A stretch of DNA of 64,000 nt, from the NCBI RefSeq assembly GCF_030269905.1, contig NZ_BSVC01000014.1, positions 19,931 to 83,930 of the forward strand, in the 5' to 3' direction. Under the pieces are notes generated by a model. The model saw nothing but the letters and a program-made list of their open reading frames with translations, ran no database searches and was not told the DNA's origin. The translations under genes were made by a program, and so were the position numbers. This DNA comes from Pelosinus sp. IPA-1. GTDB lineage: Bacteria; Bacillota; Negativicutes; DSM-13327. Below, one piece after another: positions 35,837 to 45,583 of the stretch. Each line of letters opens with the position of its first letter. The first letter of the stretch is position 1.

Positions 35837-36895
35837 ATGACACATAGTATAGCACGGCAGGCCAAAATGATTATAACTCTACTTGTTAGCCTTTTTATTG
35901 TATTTGGGGTGGTACCAAATGGTGCTCAAGCTGCTATTATCAGTACTCAGGGTGAGATTGATATTGGACGAGATGTAGGGAAGCAGTTAGAAAAACAATA
36001 TGGTTTAGTGGGTGACCCGGCTTTAGAGGAACGTGTAACTAAAATAGGGATGAATATGGTGGCAGTGAGTGAACGGAGAAATTTACCTTATACTTTTAAA
36101 GTATTAAATTCAAATGAGGTAAATGCCCTCGCCGCACCTGGTGGATTTATCTATCTATTTAAAGGGTTGGTAGATTTGATGCCGTCAGATGATGAATTGG
36201 CTGGAGTGATTGGCCATGAAATTGGCCATGTAGTTAAACGTCATACAGTGCATCAAATTGAAAAAAATCTTTTGATGAATGTAGGATTTATGGCTGTGTT
36301 CGGTGATCGAGGTATTGCATTACAAAGTCTTGCAATGGATGTTATCATGGCTGGTTATAGTCGTAGTGATGAGCGGGAAGCTGATTACTTAGGATATATT
36401 CATTCTTCTAAGGCAGGGTACAATCCGTATAGCATGACGATGGGGTTAATGAAACTCTCTAGTTTGGATCAGCACTATCAATATGACTTATTCTCAGATC
36501 ATCCAGAGGGAAAGGAACGTATTGCATTAATACAAGGCTATTTAGAGAAGGATCATGTACATCCAAAAGCGCAATTAACAGCAGATAAGAAAGGTGCAAT
36601 CGTGGTAGACGGAACATGGAAATTACCAACTATTACGGTATTATACAATGGAGTCACACCCTTATATAGAGCCTATGAAACGGCAGGAGCATTATATCGT
36701 GTCAGTCAATTGGCAGAATATAATCCCGATACATATATCTTAGATTATGATGGTGAAAACATAGTTATAAATTATAATGACATTCGTATTCTTGTCATTA
36801 CCCCAGAAGATGCCTTAGCCTATAATACGAACCAAATGGAGCTGGCTGGATTATATGTTGATAAGCTAAAAGAATGGGACAGGAAAAAGTTGTAG
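35837..36895 (+). CDS. Secreted/membrane-associated M48-family metalloprotease
   Basis: The ATG at 35837 with AGGAGG upstream is chosen; an in-frame GTG 24 bases earlier has none. The 352-residue protein begins with a signal peptide ending around GAQA-AII. The peptidase domain carries the zinc motif VIGHEIGHVVKRH (HExxH, about 127) and the third ligand Glu in SRSDEREADYLG. Relatives such as BepA and LoiP act in envelope protein quality control. The C-terminal 100 residues form an uncharacterised domain. The 350-base region upstream shows only AT-rich promoter-like DNA between divergent genes. Confidence 0.93.
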   Translation: MTHSIARQAKMIITLLVSLFIVFGVVPNGAQAAIISTQGEIDIGRDVGKQLEKQYGLVGDPALEERVTKIGMNMVAVSERRNLPYTFKVLNSNEVNALAAPGGFIYLFKGLVDLMPSDDELAGVIGHEIGHVVKRHTVHQIEKNLLMNVGFMAVFGDRGIALQSLAMDVIMAGYSRSDEREADYLGYIHSSKAGYNPYSMTMGLMKLSSLDQHYQYDLFSDHPEGKERIALIQGYLEKDHVHPKAQLTADKKGAIVVDGTWKLPTITVLYNGVTPLYRAYETAGALYRVSQLAEYNPDTYILDYDGENIVINYNDIRILVITPEDALAYNTNQMELAGLYVDKLKEWDRKKL

Positions 36896-37175
36896 ACAAT
36901 ATGAAAGGTAACGCTTATAAAAAATACCTCAACCCTCAGAGCAGGTTGGGGCTAACTTATAAAGTGAATTAAATCAGAAATTATTTGACCACAAAAGTCT
37001 AATGCCAGTCAATGCCACGTTAGTATATGAAGATTTGTAAAATATAATTTCGGAACTTAAAAATATTGAAGATATGGGTTGAAATGACTAAGAGAGGTAA
37101 TATAGTATGCTTTATTGAGTTTTAATTGAAAAGTAGATTGGTGGTGCCTAAGGAAGTTAGAAGGATGTATTAATA
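36896..37175. other. Intergenic region with one hairpin
   Basis: About 280 bases without a supported gene. The only structure I see is a CCTCAACC/GGTTGGGG stem (about 36929-36955), without a T-run, shortly after the protease gene. Confidence 0.5.
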
Positions 37176-37203
37176 AAGACCAGCATGGGCTCATGCTGGT
37201 CTT
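37176..37203 (-). terminator. Terminator of the emrAB-usp operon
   Basis: A perfect AAGACCAGCATG / CATGCTGGTCTT stem with a 4-base loop, shortly after the usp stop codon, with TTATTAAT following on the minus strand. Confidence 0.8.
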
Positions 37204-37218
37204 CCTGTCTCATTGAAC

Positions 37219-37662
37219 TTATTTTACTACCATAACAGGGCATTGGGAATGATGAACGACATAACTGCTAACACTTCCGACTAATATTCCCTTGAGGACT
37301 CCTAAGCCTCGGCTGCCCATAACAATTAAGTCGGTTTTGTTATTTTGAGAAATCTCAATAATTTTTTCGGAAGGGGAACCTACTTCAAGTGAATAGGTTA
37401 CATTTATGGAGGAGGGGATTTGCTGTAAACCCATTCTTAAAATATTTTGACCATTTTCCTGGAGATCATTAATTACACTATCAGGAACCGAAATATTATT
37501 GATATGAGTAGACGCTACCTCCTTAGAAAGAAGCAGGACATAGAGCAGTTCTATGGTGGCATTAGAAAATCCGGCTAAGTCACAGGCACAGGATAATGCT
37601 CGGAAGGCGTTTTTAGAGCCATCTAGGGGTACGAGAATTTTTCGAAAACGGGACTGATTCAT
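37219..37662 (-). CDS. Universal stress protein (UspA family, ATP-binding type)
   Basis: A 147-residue single-domain Usp. KILVPLDGSKNAFRAL at the start and the C-terminal GSRGLGVLKGILVGSVS loop match the ATP-binding Usp signature G-x2-G-x9-G-S. AGGGAGG lies seven bases before the ATG. It starts 20 bases after the emrB-like gene, so it is probably co-transcribed with the efflux pump. That is unusual company and suggests a stress response shared with drug export. Confidence 0.93.
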   Translation of the reverse strand: MNQSRFRKILVPLDGSKNAFRALSCACDLAGFSNATIELLYVLLLSKEVASTHINNISVPDSVINDLQENGQNILRMGLQQIPSSINVTYSLEVGSPSEKIIEISQNNKTDLIVMGSRGLGVLKGILVGSVSSYVVHHSQCPVMVVK

Positions 37663-37682
37663 GTAGATTCCTCCCTATTTCT

Positions 37683-39254
37683 TTAAGTTGGCTTCTTTTG
37701 CTGTGGGTGACTGTTAGTTTTAATGAATAAAGCTAGGAAACTGCTGCAAAAGCAAAGAATGGCTAAAATATAAAAGACATCTTCAAAAGATAAAATATTA
37801 GCTTGTTGATGTACTATTTTGGCTAGTGTAGCTTTAAAAATGGCGTATCGTTGCGGCACTAAAAAACCTTCCCCAGTGAACCATCCATGAGCAGCCGATG
37901 TTAGCATATCTGAATTCATTCCTTGATTACCCCATAGTGCTTGGAGTATTTTAAACACTTCTTGAGGTGCCCGGTTTGGTGCATTTAAATATTCACTCAA
38001 AATCTGATAGTGGCGTACTTCACTGTTGCTCAATATTGTTTCTACGAATACTACCCCGATGCTGCCGCCGATGATCTTAAATAAATTTAGTATGCCAGAG
38101 CCCATCCCTACTTTATCTTTCGGCAAGGAAGATATAGCGCAATTACTAAGGGGCGACATGGTAAAGCCTAACCCCATGCCCATTAATACAAGACGGATAA
38201 AAAAATCACGAGCAGAGTAATTGGCATTGATGCTGGTCAGCAAATATATGGAAAAAGAGATGAGCATTATTCCTAAAAAGGCAGGGATGCGAGAACCGAA
38301 TTTATCCGCAATTCCTCCGCCTAAAGGTGCAAAAATAACCATAGTTACCGTTAAAGGGAGCAGCATCACTCCGGCAGATATAGAACTATAGAGTAGTATA
38401 GACTTTAAAAAAAAGGGGAGTAGAAACATTACGCCATATAGTGCTAAAAATGAGATGAACCCAAGGATATTCGCGATAGCAAAATTAACATTACGAAACA
38501 AATTAATTTCCACCATTGGGTGTTCAACATGTAGTTCTGCAACGATAAAAAGAACAAAAGCGGCAAAGGATAGATAAAAAAGCAGTGTAATATAAAGAGA
38601 CGTCCACCCCTCAATTTGCCCTTTGTTCAAGGCAACCAGTAAGGCACTTAAACTAATAGTTAGCAAAGACGCCCCCCAAAAATCAGCCTGTGAATTTGCA
38701 TTACGCTTCGACTTGGGTATCATGATAAAAGCCAAAACAATACTAAGTGCGCAAAATGGTAACACAGAGAAGAAAATGGAACGCCAGTCAATATTTTCGA
38801 TTAAGTAACCACCGATAGTTGGTCCCATAGCACTGCCGGCAGCTGCCATTGCGCTCCAAATTCCTAGCGCTTGACCACGTTCATGGGGCTCAAAGGTTTC
38901 TACTACAATGATCATAGCATTGGGCAATAACATCCCAGCCCCAATTCCTTGGATAATACGGTATACAAGCATTGTGGTTGAGTTTGAGGCTACACCGCAT
39001 AATAAAGAGCCAATGGTAAAGGTAATAAGGCCAGCAATATACATCTTTTTTGCTCCGAATTGATCACCTAGTTTACCAGTTAACGGCAGGATGGAACCGT
39101 AAGGGAGAAGATAACTTAGCGAAACCCAGACAATTGAATTCATGTCAAAATTTAAAGCGGCCATAATATTTGGTAAAGCAATATTCGTACAACTACTGAC
39201 ATAAGAACTTAGCACAGTGCCAAGACAAACAGTGCATAAAACTAGATATTTCAT
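37683..39254 (-). CDS. DHA2-family drug/proton antiporter (EmrB/QacA type)
   Basis: A 523-residue MFS transporter with about 14 membrane helices. GGAAAGG before the ATG at 39254 is preferred over a TTG six codons upstream. TNIALPNIMAALNF in TM1, the motif-A-like GKLGDQFGAKKMY loop and the motif-C segment AMAAAGSAMGPTIGGYL are typical of EmrB. Paired with an EmrA-like adaptor encoded 54 bases upstream; together they would export hydrophobic toxins or drugs. Confidence 0.94.
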   Translation of the reverse strand: MKYLVLCTVCLGTVLSSYVSSCTNIALPNIMAALNFDMNSIVWVSLSYLLPYGSILPLTGKLGDQFGAKKMYIAGLITFTIGSLLCGVASNSTTMLVYRIIQGIGAGMLLPNAMIIVVETFEPHERGQALGIWSAMAAAGSAMGPTIGGYLIENIDWRSIFFSVLPFCALSIVLAFIMIPKSKRNANSQADFWGASLLTISLSALLVALNKGQIEGWTSLYITLLFYLSFAAFVLFIVAELHVEHPMVEINLFRNVNFAIANILGFISFLALYGVMFLLPFFLKSILLYSSISAGVMLLPLTVTMVIFAPLGGGIADKFGSRIPAFLGIMLISFSIYLLTSINANYSARDFFIRLVLMGMGLGFTMSPLSNCAISSLPKDKVGMGSGILNLFKIIGGSIGVVFVETILSNSEVRHYQILSEYLNAPNRAPQEVFKILQALWGNQGMNSDMLTSAAHGWFTGEGFLVPQRYAIFKATLAKIVHQQANILSFEDVFYILAILCFCSSFLALFIKTNSHPQQKKPT

Positions 39255-39308
39255 ATAAAAAAACCTTTCCAATCATCCGGTATGAAGTAGTATTAATGCA
39301 ATACGTTT

Positions 39309-40331
39309 TTACTTAATATAAATACTTAAAATTGTAGACATTCCAGGCTTAAGAGAAAAATTCTCATGTGGGTAAATTTTAATTTTTATTGGCAGGCGCT
39401 GTGTTGTTTTAGTAAAGTTGCCGGAAGCGTTTTCGGCGGGTAAAAGAGTTAACTGCGATCCAGCTGCTGGACCAACGGCAATGACCTCGCCTGAAAACTT
39501 CTCTCCAGGGTAGGAGTCTACTGTAAATTCGGCTGGCTGTCCAATTTTGACTTTTCCTATGTAGGTTTCTTCAATGTTGCTTTCAATCCAGATATCGTCT
39601 AAATTAGCAATACTAAAGATCGGTTGTCCTGCTGCAACAATTTCTCCATCTTCTACTGATTTTAAGGCGATCGTTCCTGGAACGGGTGCTTTGATAATTA
39701 CATTATCTAATTGGATCTGAGAACTTTTTAAAGCCGCCTGCGCTTGTAATACCTGAGCCTTTGCCATAGCAATATCTTCGGCACGGGACCCTTCTAGTGA
39801 TAAATTATAGGATTGTCCGGCTGAGGCATACTGGGCTTCTACAACTTCTAGAGAAGTTTGGGCAGAGTCCCTTTGCTGTTCGGAAATAGCACCTTGCTTA
39901 TACAATCCTTCGGCACGCTCTGCATTTTTTTTAGTATTATTTAAATTTGCCCTTTGTTGTGCAACCGATGCACTTGCTTGGGCAATTTCTTGTGGCCTGT
40001 TCCCGGCTTCCAGTGCTGCAAGCTTTGCCTGTATAGCAGCTAAATTACCCTGAGCTTGCTCTACTTGAGCTTCATATTCTTGTTTTTCAAGAATGGCAAT
40101 GACTTGGCCTGCCTCTACGTGATCTCCATCAGTAACGAGAACTTTTTCAATACGACCCGACACTTTGGGGCTGACAGCAACAATTGTACCTTTCACTCTG
40201 GCATCGTCTGTTGATACAACGCGCTGGCTATGAATCCACCACCAAGATAGACCTACTGCTAATAATGCTGCAAGTAGAATTATAATGATGATTATTGTTT
40301 TTTTGCTTATTTTAGAACTTACTTCGCTCAT
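39309..40331 (-). CDS. HlyD/EmrA-family membrane-fusion protein
   Basis: A 340-residue periplasmic adaptor. One N-terminal membrane helix (about 11-33) is followed by a split lipoyl domain (VSTDDARVKGTIVAVSPKVSG and PVPGTIALKSVEDGEIV). Between them lies a long Ala/Gln-rich coiled coil (about 90-200), then a beta-barrel. GGGAG precedes the ATG. It forms the start of an emrA-emrB-usp operon. A periplasmic adaptor makes sense in a diderm Firmicute such as the Negativicutes. Confidence 0.94.
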   Translation of the reverse strand: MSEVSSKISKKTIIIIIILLAALLAVGLSWWWIHSQRVVSTDDARVKGTIVAVSPKVSGRIEKVLVTDGDHVEAGQVIAILEKQEYEAQVEQAQGNLAAIQAKLAALEAGNRPQEIAQASASVAQQRANLNNTKKNAERAEGLYKQGAISEQQRDSAQTSLEVVEAQYASAGQSYNLSLEGSRAEDIAMAKAQVLQAQAALKSSQIQLDNVIIKAPVPGTIALKSVEDGEIVAAGQPIFSIANLDDIWIESNIEETYIGKVKIGQPAEFTVDSYPGEKFSGEVIAVGPAAGSQLTLLPAENASGNFTKTTQRLPIKIKIYPHENFSLKPGMSTILSIYIK

Positions 40332-40458
40332 ACAAACACTCCCGTAGTTTCATCAATCGTTAGATGATAAGCGTATCCGCCCAAACTTTGACGATCTTTT
40401 TGATTTATTGTAGTATTATAGCAAAAACAAAACCATATGTATAATATTGAAAATGTTC

Positions 40459-40484
40459 ACTATCCATACAAAAAATGTATAGTA
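40459..40484 (+). promoter_or_regulatory. Putative LysR operator
   Basis: ATACA-AAAAA-TGTAT, an interrupted dyad of the T-N11-A type with extended ACTAT/AGTAT flanks, in the divergent region just upstream of the LysR gene. It overlaps the probable promoter for autoregulation. Confidence 0.5.
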
Positions 40485-40507
40485 TTTCACAAGGAGAGTC
40501 TTTCATT

Positions 40508-41395
40508 ATGGACTTTAAAAAACTTCAATATTTTCTCACGATTGCAGAAGAAGGTCAAATTACAAAAGCTGCTCAGCGTTTACACATGGCCCAACCGCCG
40601 CTTAGTCATCAACTTAAGGTATTTGAAGATGAGCTAGGAGTCAAACTTATCGAAAGGGGTAGCCGTAAGATCCAGCTCACTGAACTTGGACGAGCCTTGC
40701 AAGAACGAGGTGGACAAATTTTAGAATTAATTAATAAGACGGAGAAGGAATTAAAAGAATTAAATGAAGGTTTGCAAGGAACTTTATCCATAGGTACAGT
40801 TGCAGCTTGGGGAGCCACCCTTTTACCAGATCGGATTTCTAGTCTTCATGAGCAATATCCAGGACTTAATTTTCAACTTTGGGAAGGCGACGGTCATCGA
40901 ATTAGGGAGCTCTTAGATACAGGAGTTATAGATATTGGAATTGTTCGACTGCCTTTTGATTCGAAAAAGTATGAATCAATACGATTGCCAGAGGAGCCTA
41001 TAATAGCAGCGATCAGCAATGTCTGGGGCTATGATTTATCTAAGCCATATACTAGTCTAATGGAGCTAATGAATATTCCATTGATACTTCACCGTAGAAA
41101 TGAAAATGTTATTGAATATTATGAGCAACGTGGATTACAACCTAGAATACTTTGCAGGCATGAAGATGTTCGGTCTATGCTAGTGTGGGCCGACGCGGGC
41201 TTGGGGGCAGCGATTGTTACTCGATCTGCGGCCAACCTTGTCCAGAATAATAATTTACAATACAAAGAAATTATTGACCCACCGCTAAAGGTAACAGCAG
41301 CGATTATTTGGAAACGAGGTCGTTCTTTAACAGTTGCTGCACAACATTTTTTAGAAAGTTTTACAGTAGATGAAATGTGTAAAAAGAAAGTATAG
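40508..41395 (+). CDS. LysR-family transcriptional regulator
   Basis: The ATG at 40508 with AAGGAGAG upstream gives 295 residues; an upstream in-frame ATG lacks a ribosome site. The N-terminal helix-turn-helix is MDFKKLQYFLTIAEEGQI then AAQRLHMAQPPLSHQLKVFE. The rest is a periplasmic-binding-protein-like effector domain (about 90-290). Divergent from emrA-emrB-usp, which it most likely controls in response to an exported compound. The nearby dyad at 40459 supports this. Confidence 0.93.
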   Translation: MDFKKLQYFLTIAEEGQITKAAQRLHMAQPPLSHQLKVFEDELGVKLIERGSRKIQLTELGRALQERGGQILELINKTEKELKELNEGLQGTLSIGTVAAWGATLLPDRISSLHEQYPGLNFQLWEGDGHRIRELLDTGVIDIGIVRLPFDSKKYESIRLPEEPIIAAISNVWGYDLSKPYTSLMELMNIPLILHRRNENVIEYYEQRGLQPRILCRHEDVRSMLVWADAGLGAAIVTRSAANLVQNNNLQYKEIIDPPLKVTAAIIWKRGRSLTVAAQHFLESFTVDEMCKKKV

Positions 41396-41506
41396 ACTTA
41401 CACTTTTTTTAAGTATACTGTTTTGCAATTTCAGCAGAATTTCATTAATCTATGGTGTAATATTTAATTATTAGGAATATTAATTGGGTGGAATGGGGTT
41501 AAAGCA

Positions 41507-42199
41507 ATGAAAGTTTTACTGGCCGAGGATGATAAGCGGTTTGGCAATCTTCTATATCAAATGCTGCTGCGGCAAGATATGCAGGTCAACTGGGTACTTT
41601 CGGGAGATTGTGCTTTGGATGTTATTCGAGGCGAAGCATATGATGTTGTTATCATGGATTGGATGATGCCCGGTATGTCTGGCTTACAAGTGTGCCAAAA
41701 GTTGCGAGAAGAATGTTATCAGGGTGGCATACTTATGCTTACGGCAAAAGATACTGTAGACGACTTAGTAGTTGGTCTAGAGGCTGGTGCCGATGATTAT
41801 CTTGTCAAGCCCTTTGCATTCAAAGAGCTATTGGCCCGGATTCATTCCGTAGCCAGGAGAAGTAAGATTACGATAAAAGAAAAAGTGGTAAAAGCAGCAG
41901 ATCTTGAATTGAATCTAACAACAAGAGTGGCTACGCGGGGGACAAGGACTATACAATTGACGGGACGGGAGTTTCAATTGTTAGAGATGTTGATGCAAAA
42001 TTATGGGAGAGTTCTGCCCAAAGAACGTATTTTAGATCATATCTGGGGGTTGGAGAGTGAGGTGTCTCCCAATACACTAGAGGCTTTCGTGCGATTACTT
42101 CGTAAAAAGATTGATGATCCTGGAGAGGTGGAATTAATCCAAAATATTCGAGGAATTGGCTATAAGATGGGGGCAAAAAATGATACCCAAGACTCGTAA
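41507..42199 (+). CDS. OmpR-family response regulator
   Basis: A 230-residue two-component regulator. The receiver domain has the acidic pair LLAEDDKRF, the phospho-acceptor Asp in VVIMDWMMPGMSG (about residue 51), conserved Thr/Lys further on (LTAKD, YLVKPF). The C-terminal winged helix (about 130-225) ends with RGIGYKMG. The kinase gene starts inside its last 20 bases, so the pair is translationally coupled. The target genes are not evident; the envelope genes downstream are candidates. Confidence 0.95.
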   Translation: MKVLLAEDDKRFGNLLYQMLLRQDMQVNWVLSGDCALDVIRGEAYDVVIMDWMMPGMSGLQVCQKLREECYQGGILMLTAKDTVDDLVVGLEAGADDYLVKPFAFKELLARIHSVARRSKITIKEKVVKAADLELNLTTRVATRGTRTIQLTGREFQLLEMLMQNYGRVLPKERILDHIWGLESEVSPNTLEAFVRLLRKKIDDPGEVELIQNIRGIGYKMGAKNDTQDS

Positions 42200-43487
42200 A
42201 AAATTAACTAACGTGTATACCATAGTATTTGGATTATTCCTCATGACATTTGTTGGGATTGTATGCTCAGGTCTTATTTGGGGTACCTATGTGGAACGGA
42301 CAGAGGAAATCAAGGTATTAGCAAATGAGATAGCCCGAGGACAACTAGGTATGATTAAGGAATACTGCAAAAAGAGAAATGATACAATAATGGCGACAAC
42401 GATTGAAGATGATTACGATATAAGCGGGCAAGTTTTTTTCTATATCCTTGATGCAAAAGGTCAGCTAATTAAGGCTGATCAACCTGTTCCGATATTGCGG
42501 GAGTCTGCCTACACTCAAATTATGAGTTGGAATCCGCTAGAAAAAACGAAGGTTGCCACTGTAACGTTACCAAATCATGAAACGGCAGTACTTATCTTCG
42601 CCGCGCATGAAGTACGTCGGGGAGAAACGCTGCTGGCTACAGTTTATGCCGGCAGAGATGTGACTGCGTATGCCCGTGTTCTTATACGCAGTATAATTAC
42701 ATTAATGGCAGTAGCTTTTTTGTTTTTATTTCTAGCTGCGCTAATTGGATACTATCTAGCAGGCAGAGTCACAATTCCGATGGAAGAATCTATTGCAAGA
42801 AAGAAAAAATTTATTGCGGACGCATCCCATGAATTGCGTACTCCCTTAAGTGTACTCCTAACTTCAATAGAAGCTATAGAAATGGATAGGGATAATACCT
42901 TGTCTCCTTTTTCCTTACAAATAATGAGTGAGGCAAAGGATGAGTTTTTTCGTTTGAAAAGACTCGTCAATGACTTGTTAACCCTTGCAAGAACAGATAC
43001 AGGCGATATTAAACTAAAAAAAGAAAAATTCTCTCTTACCTTAATCACACAGCAAGTATTACGCTCACTTAAGTTTACAGCAGATGAGAAAAATATTAAT
43101 GTTTTGCTTGAGGGCAATGAATCAATTGAGTTAAATGCAGATCCAGAACGTATTTACCAGTTACTTTTTATTTTAATTGACAATAGTATAAAATATAGTT
43201 TATCCGATAGTGATGTATCGGTACATCTTGAAGCGATGCAAAATGCGAATGGTCCTTTTGTCAAAATCATTGTGGTGGATAATGGTCCAGGTATCCCTGC
43301 AGAATTTAAAGAACAAATATTCCAACGTTTTTTTCGAATTGATGAGTCAAGATCACGAGATGTTGAAGGTTCAGGTTTAGGATTGTCAATTGCTCAATGG
43401 ATTGTAGATGCCCATCAAGGTGAAATTTATGTTAATAGTGAACCTGGAAAAGGCAGTGAATTTATTGTCCTAATTCCAAATATGTAA
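42180..43487 (+). CDS. Sensor histidine kinase
   Basis: The ATG at 42180, with GGGGG upstream, overlaps the response regulator by 20 bases; a TTG eight codons earlier is less likely. The 435-residue protein has a membrane helix at about 10-32, a periplasmic sensor of about 125 residues, and a second helix at about 163-187. HisKA has FIADASHELRTPLSVLL (phosphorylated His), and HATPase_c has N box DNSIKYS, VDNGPGIP and GSGLGLSIAQWIV. Ligand unknown. Confidence 0.95.
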   Translation: MIPKTRKKLTNVYTIVFGLFLMTFVGIVCSGLIWGTYVERTEEIKVLANEIARGQLGMIKEYCKKRNDTIMATTIEDDYDISGQVFFYILDAKGQLIKADQPVPILRESAYTQIMSWNPLEKTKVATVTLPNHETAVLIFAAHEVRRGETLLATVYAGRDVTAYARVLIRSIITLMAVAFLFLFLAALIGYYLAGRVTIPMEESIARKKKFIADASHELRTPLSVLLTSIEAIEMDRDNTLSPFSLQIMSEAKDEFFRLKRLVNDLLTLARTDTGDIKLKKEKFSLTLITQQVLRSLKFTADEKNINVLLEGNESIELNADPERIYQLLFILIDNSIKYSLSDSDVSVHLEAMQNANGPFVKIIVVDNGPGIPAEFKEQIFQRFFRIDESRSRDVEGSGLGLSIAQWIVDAHQGEIYVNSEPGKGSEFIVLIPNM

Positions 43488-43634
43488 ATCTTACCTACTA
43501 TCTTCGATTTTTCTTACAGCGAAATTTCAGTTTGAATTGCTATATTGATCGGGCAAGAATAACCCTTTATTACAAAGACTCTAAGGGATATTTGTTGCGC
43601 CTAGATATGTATAGCAAAGAAAGGTATGAAACTT

Positions 43635-44738
43635 ATGAAGATAAAAATTTTGGTAACGGGAGTAACAGGACTTTTAGGAAGTTGTACCGTGGCAGAGCTA
43701 CTTGAAAGCGCTGGAAATGTCGAACTTCTATTTTTAGTAAGGGCAGTCAATCAGAAAGCTGGACTTGAACGCGTACGAAAGTCCCTAGGTAAAGCTGGTG
43801 TCCAAGTACAAACGCTCGCAGGTCTAACAGAAGGACAAATTGTATGCGGGGATTTATCTTCCTCTGATCAATTAATAAATGATCCTAGGTTACAGGAAGT
43901 CACTCATGTTTTCAATTGCGCAGCCGTAACTGCCTTTTCTCAACGACCATCCATCCGGCAAGTCAATGTTCATGATACATTGGAATTTGCACAAATGGTG
44001 TCTAAACTTCCTAACATGAAACGCTTTCTATATGTTGGGACAGCAATGATATGTGGAGACTCACCTAACCGTACAATACACGAAGATGATTTTCCGGCAG
44101 ATACACAGCATTTTGTACCCTATACGGAAAGTAAAGCAGAAGTAGAATCTCTGCTTTCAGAAGCATTAGGACAGGTTTCCCTTGTTGTTGTGCGTCCTTC
44201 CATTGTTGTAGGGCACTCTCGCTTAGGTTGTAAACCTTCAACAAGTATTTTCTGGGTATTTCGGATGTTATATCAAGCTTGGCGATCTCCTTTTCCTTTG
44301 AATTTTAAAATTGATGTGTTGCCAGCGGATTATGTAGCAAAGGCGATAGCTTATATTGGCTTAAAAGAAGAATTAGCATATTCACGATATCATATTGCTG
44401 CTGGATCGGAATTTAGTTCTACATTTGGTGAGATAATGAACACTTTTATGATTACGGGTAAAGAAAATCTAACTGCGCCATTAGAGGTTACCATTGAGCA
44501 TTATCGAGAAAATAGGAACCAGTTCAATGAATGGTTTGGCCCAGGCAATTCCCGAATGATGCTCAGAGCCATAAATTTGTACTATAACTTTGCAAATCTG
44601 AACGTAACTTTTGATAATTCTAGATTACTAGCAGAGGGTTTTGCGTGTCCTCCACGTTTTGTTGATTATTTAGGATTGTGTATAAGATCAGGCTGCGACG
44701 CACCCGTCAGTGAACAGATGATTGATGACTTTAAGTAA
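43635..44738 (+). CDS. NAD(P)-dependent extended SDR (thioester-reductase-like)
   Basis: A 367-residue protein with a Rossmann start ILVTGVTGLLGSCTVAELL, the strand VFNCAA and the catalytic YTESKAEVE (YxxxK, about 160). The CAAVTAF and VVRPSIVVGHS segments resemble the reductase/thioester-reductase group rather than sugar epimerases. GAAAGG fits the ATG at 43635 better than the ATG nine bases earlier. Substrate unknown; the neighbours suggest an envelope lipid or lipid-linked sugar. Confidence 0.85.
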   Translation: MKIKILVTGVTGLLGSCTVAELLESAGNVELLFLVRAVNQKAGLERVRKSLGKAGVQVQTLAGLTEGQIVCGDLSSSDQLINDPRLQEVTHVFNCAAVTAFSQRPSIRQVNVHDTLEFAQMVSKLPNMKRFLYVGTAMICGDSPNRTIHEDDFPADTQHFVPYTESKAEVESLLSEALGQVSLVVVRPSIVVGHSRLGCKPSTSIFWVFRMLYQAWRSPFPLNFKIDVLPADYVAKAIAYIGLKEELAYSRYHIAAGSEFSSTFGEIMNTFMITGKENLTAPLEVTIEHYRENRNQFNEWFGPGNSRMMLRAINLYYNFANLNVTFDNSRLLAEGFACPPRFVDYLGLCIRSGCDAPVSEQMIDDFK

Positions 44739-44798
44739 ACGGTTTAAAGATGCATAAAGCTAAAGAATGAATCCTTCTCTTCGAGGGACAAGTAAGTA

Positions 44799-45173
44799 AT
44801 GTATAGTTGGGGTATATGTATGTGGCTGATGAATTGGATTCCGTGGTTTGTTCTTTCTGCCATTTTTGAAAGTTACGGACAAGTTTTATTTAAAAAGGCA
44901 GCGTTATCTACTCAGCATTTGTCGGGTTACTTCTACTTTAAAGGGCTTGCCAAAAGTTATTATCTATATCTAGGGATTACTTTATATTTAGGGGAAATGG
45001 CTGTTTGGCTGTATATTATTTCTAATATACCCCTTTCAATTGCCTTTCCCCTATCTGGTTTGCAGGAAATGATTTTGGTCTTATTTGTAGCCGTGACATT
45101 GAAGGAGAAGGTGGCACCATTAGCCTGGTTTGGTGTATTTTTAATAGCCATTGGAGTTTCTATGGTTTCGTAA
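44799..45173 (+). CDS. Small EamA/SMR-fold membrane protein, ArnE/ArnF-like subunit A
   Basis: A 124-residue protein with four hydrophobic helices, including AIFESYGQVLFKKAAL in the first and IPLSIAFPLSGLQEMILVLF in the third. These match half-size EamA transporters such as ArnE/ArnF, which flip undecaprenyl-phosphate-linked sugars. The start is ATG at 44799 with GAGGGA; ATG at 44820 with TTGGGG is an alternative. A second small gene of the same fold starts 17 bases after it, so the two probably form a heterodimer. Confidence 0.82.
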   Translation: MYSWGICMWLMNWIPWFVLSAIFESYGQVLFKKAALSTQHLSGYFYFKGLAKSYYLYLGITLYLGEMAVWLYIISNIPLSIAFPLSGLQEMILVLFVAVTLKEKVAPLAWFGVFLIAIGVSMVS

Positions 45174-45190
45174 ACGAAGAAGGTGTAAGA

Positions 45191-45535
45191 ATGTTTAATT
45201 TGATGATCTGGATTTGCCTTATTATATCGGATACTACGGCGCAATTGCTATTAAAGAAGGGGACAATGGAAAACGGTCTTACTACATGGGGACCTAATTC
45301 CTTTATTCTATTAGGGTACTCACTCTATATACTTTCTTTTTTGCTATGGATGCAGATTTTAAAAACAACGCCTCTATACATCGCGTTATCCGGTGCATCT
45401 ATCATCTTTGTGACAATTGCTTTTGGTTCCCACTTTTTTTTGGGTGAGCCACTAACCATTAAATCTTTAGTAGGAACCGTTTTCGTGGCCATTGGAGTTT
45501 ATATTGTTGGTTATAGCAGGAAAAGTGCTAATTAA
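45191..45535 (+). CDS. Small EamA/SMR-fold membrane protein, ArnE/ArnF-like subunit B
   Basis: A 114-residue, four-helix protein: MIWICLIISDTTAQLLLKKG in helix 1 with the conserved Gln/Lys near its end, PLYIALSGASIIFVTIAFG in helix 3 and a final helix GTVFVAIGVYIVG. Similar in plan to its neighbour but distinct in sequence, as with ArnE and ArnF. Likely joint role: moving a lipid-linked envelope precursor. Followed by a terminator hairpin. Confidence 0.82.
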   Translation: MFNLMIWICLIISDTTAQLLLKKGTMENGLTTWGPNSFILLGYSLYILSFLLWMQILKTTPLYIALSGASIIFVTIAFGSHFFLGEPLTIKSLVGTVFVAIGVYIVGYSRKSAN

Positions 45536-45544
45536 CTAAATATC

Positions 45545-45583
45545 AAATAAGTTCTGCACTACTCCGGTGATGCAGGGCTTATT
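45545..45583 (+). terminator. Terminator of the envelope-transporter unit
   Basis: AATAAG--CTGCA pairs with TGCAG--CTTATT shortly after the second small transporter gene. Confidence 0.65.
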
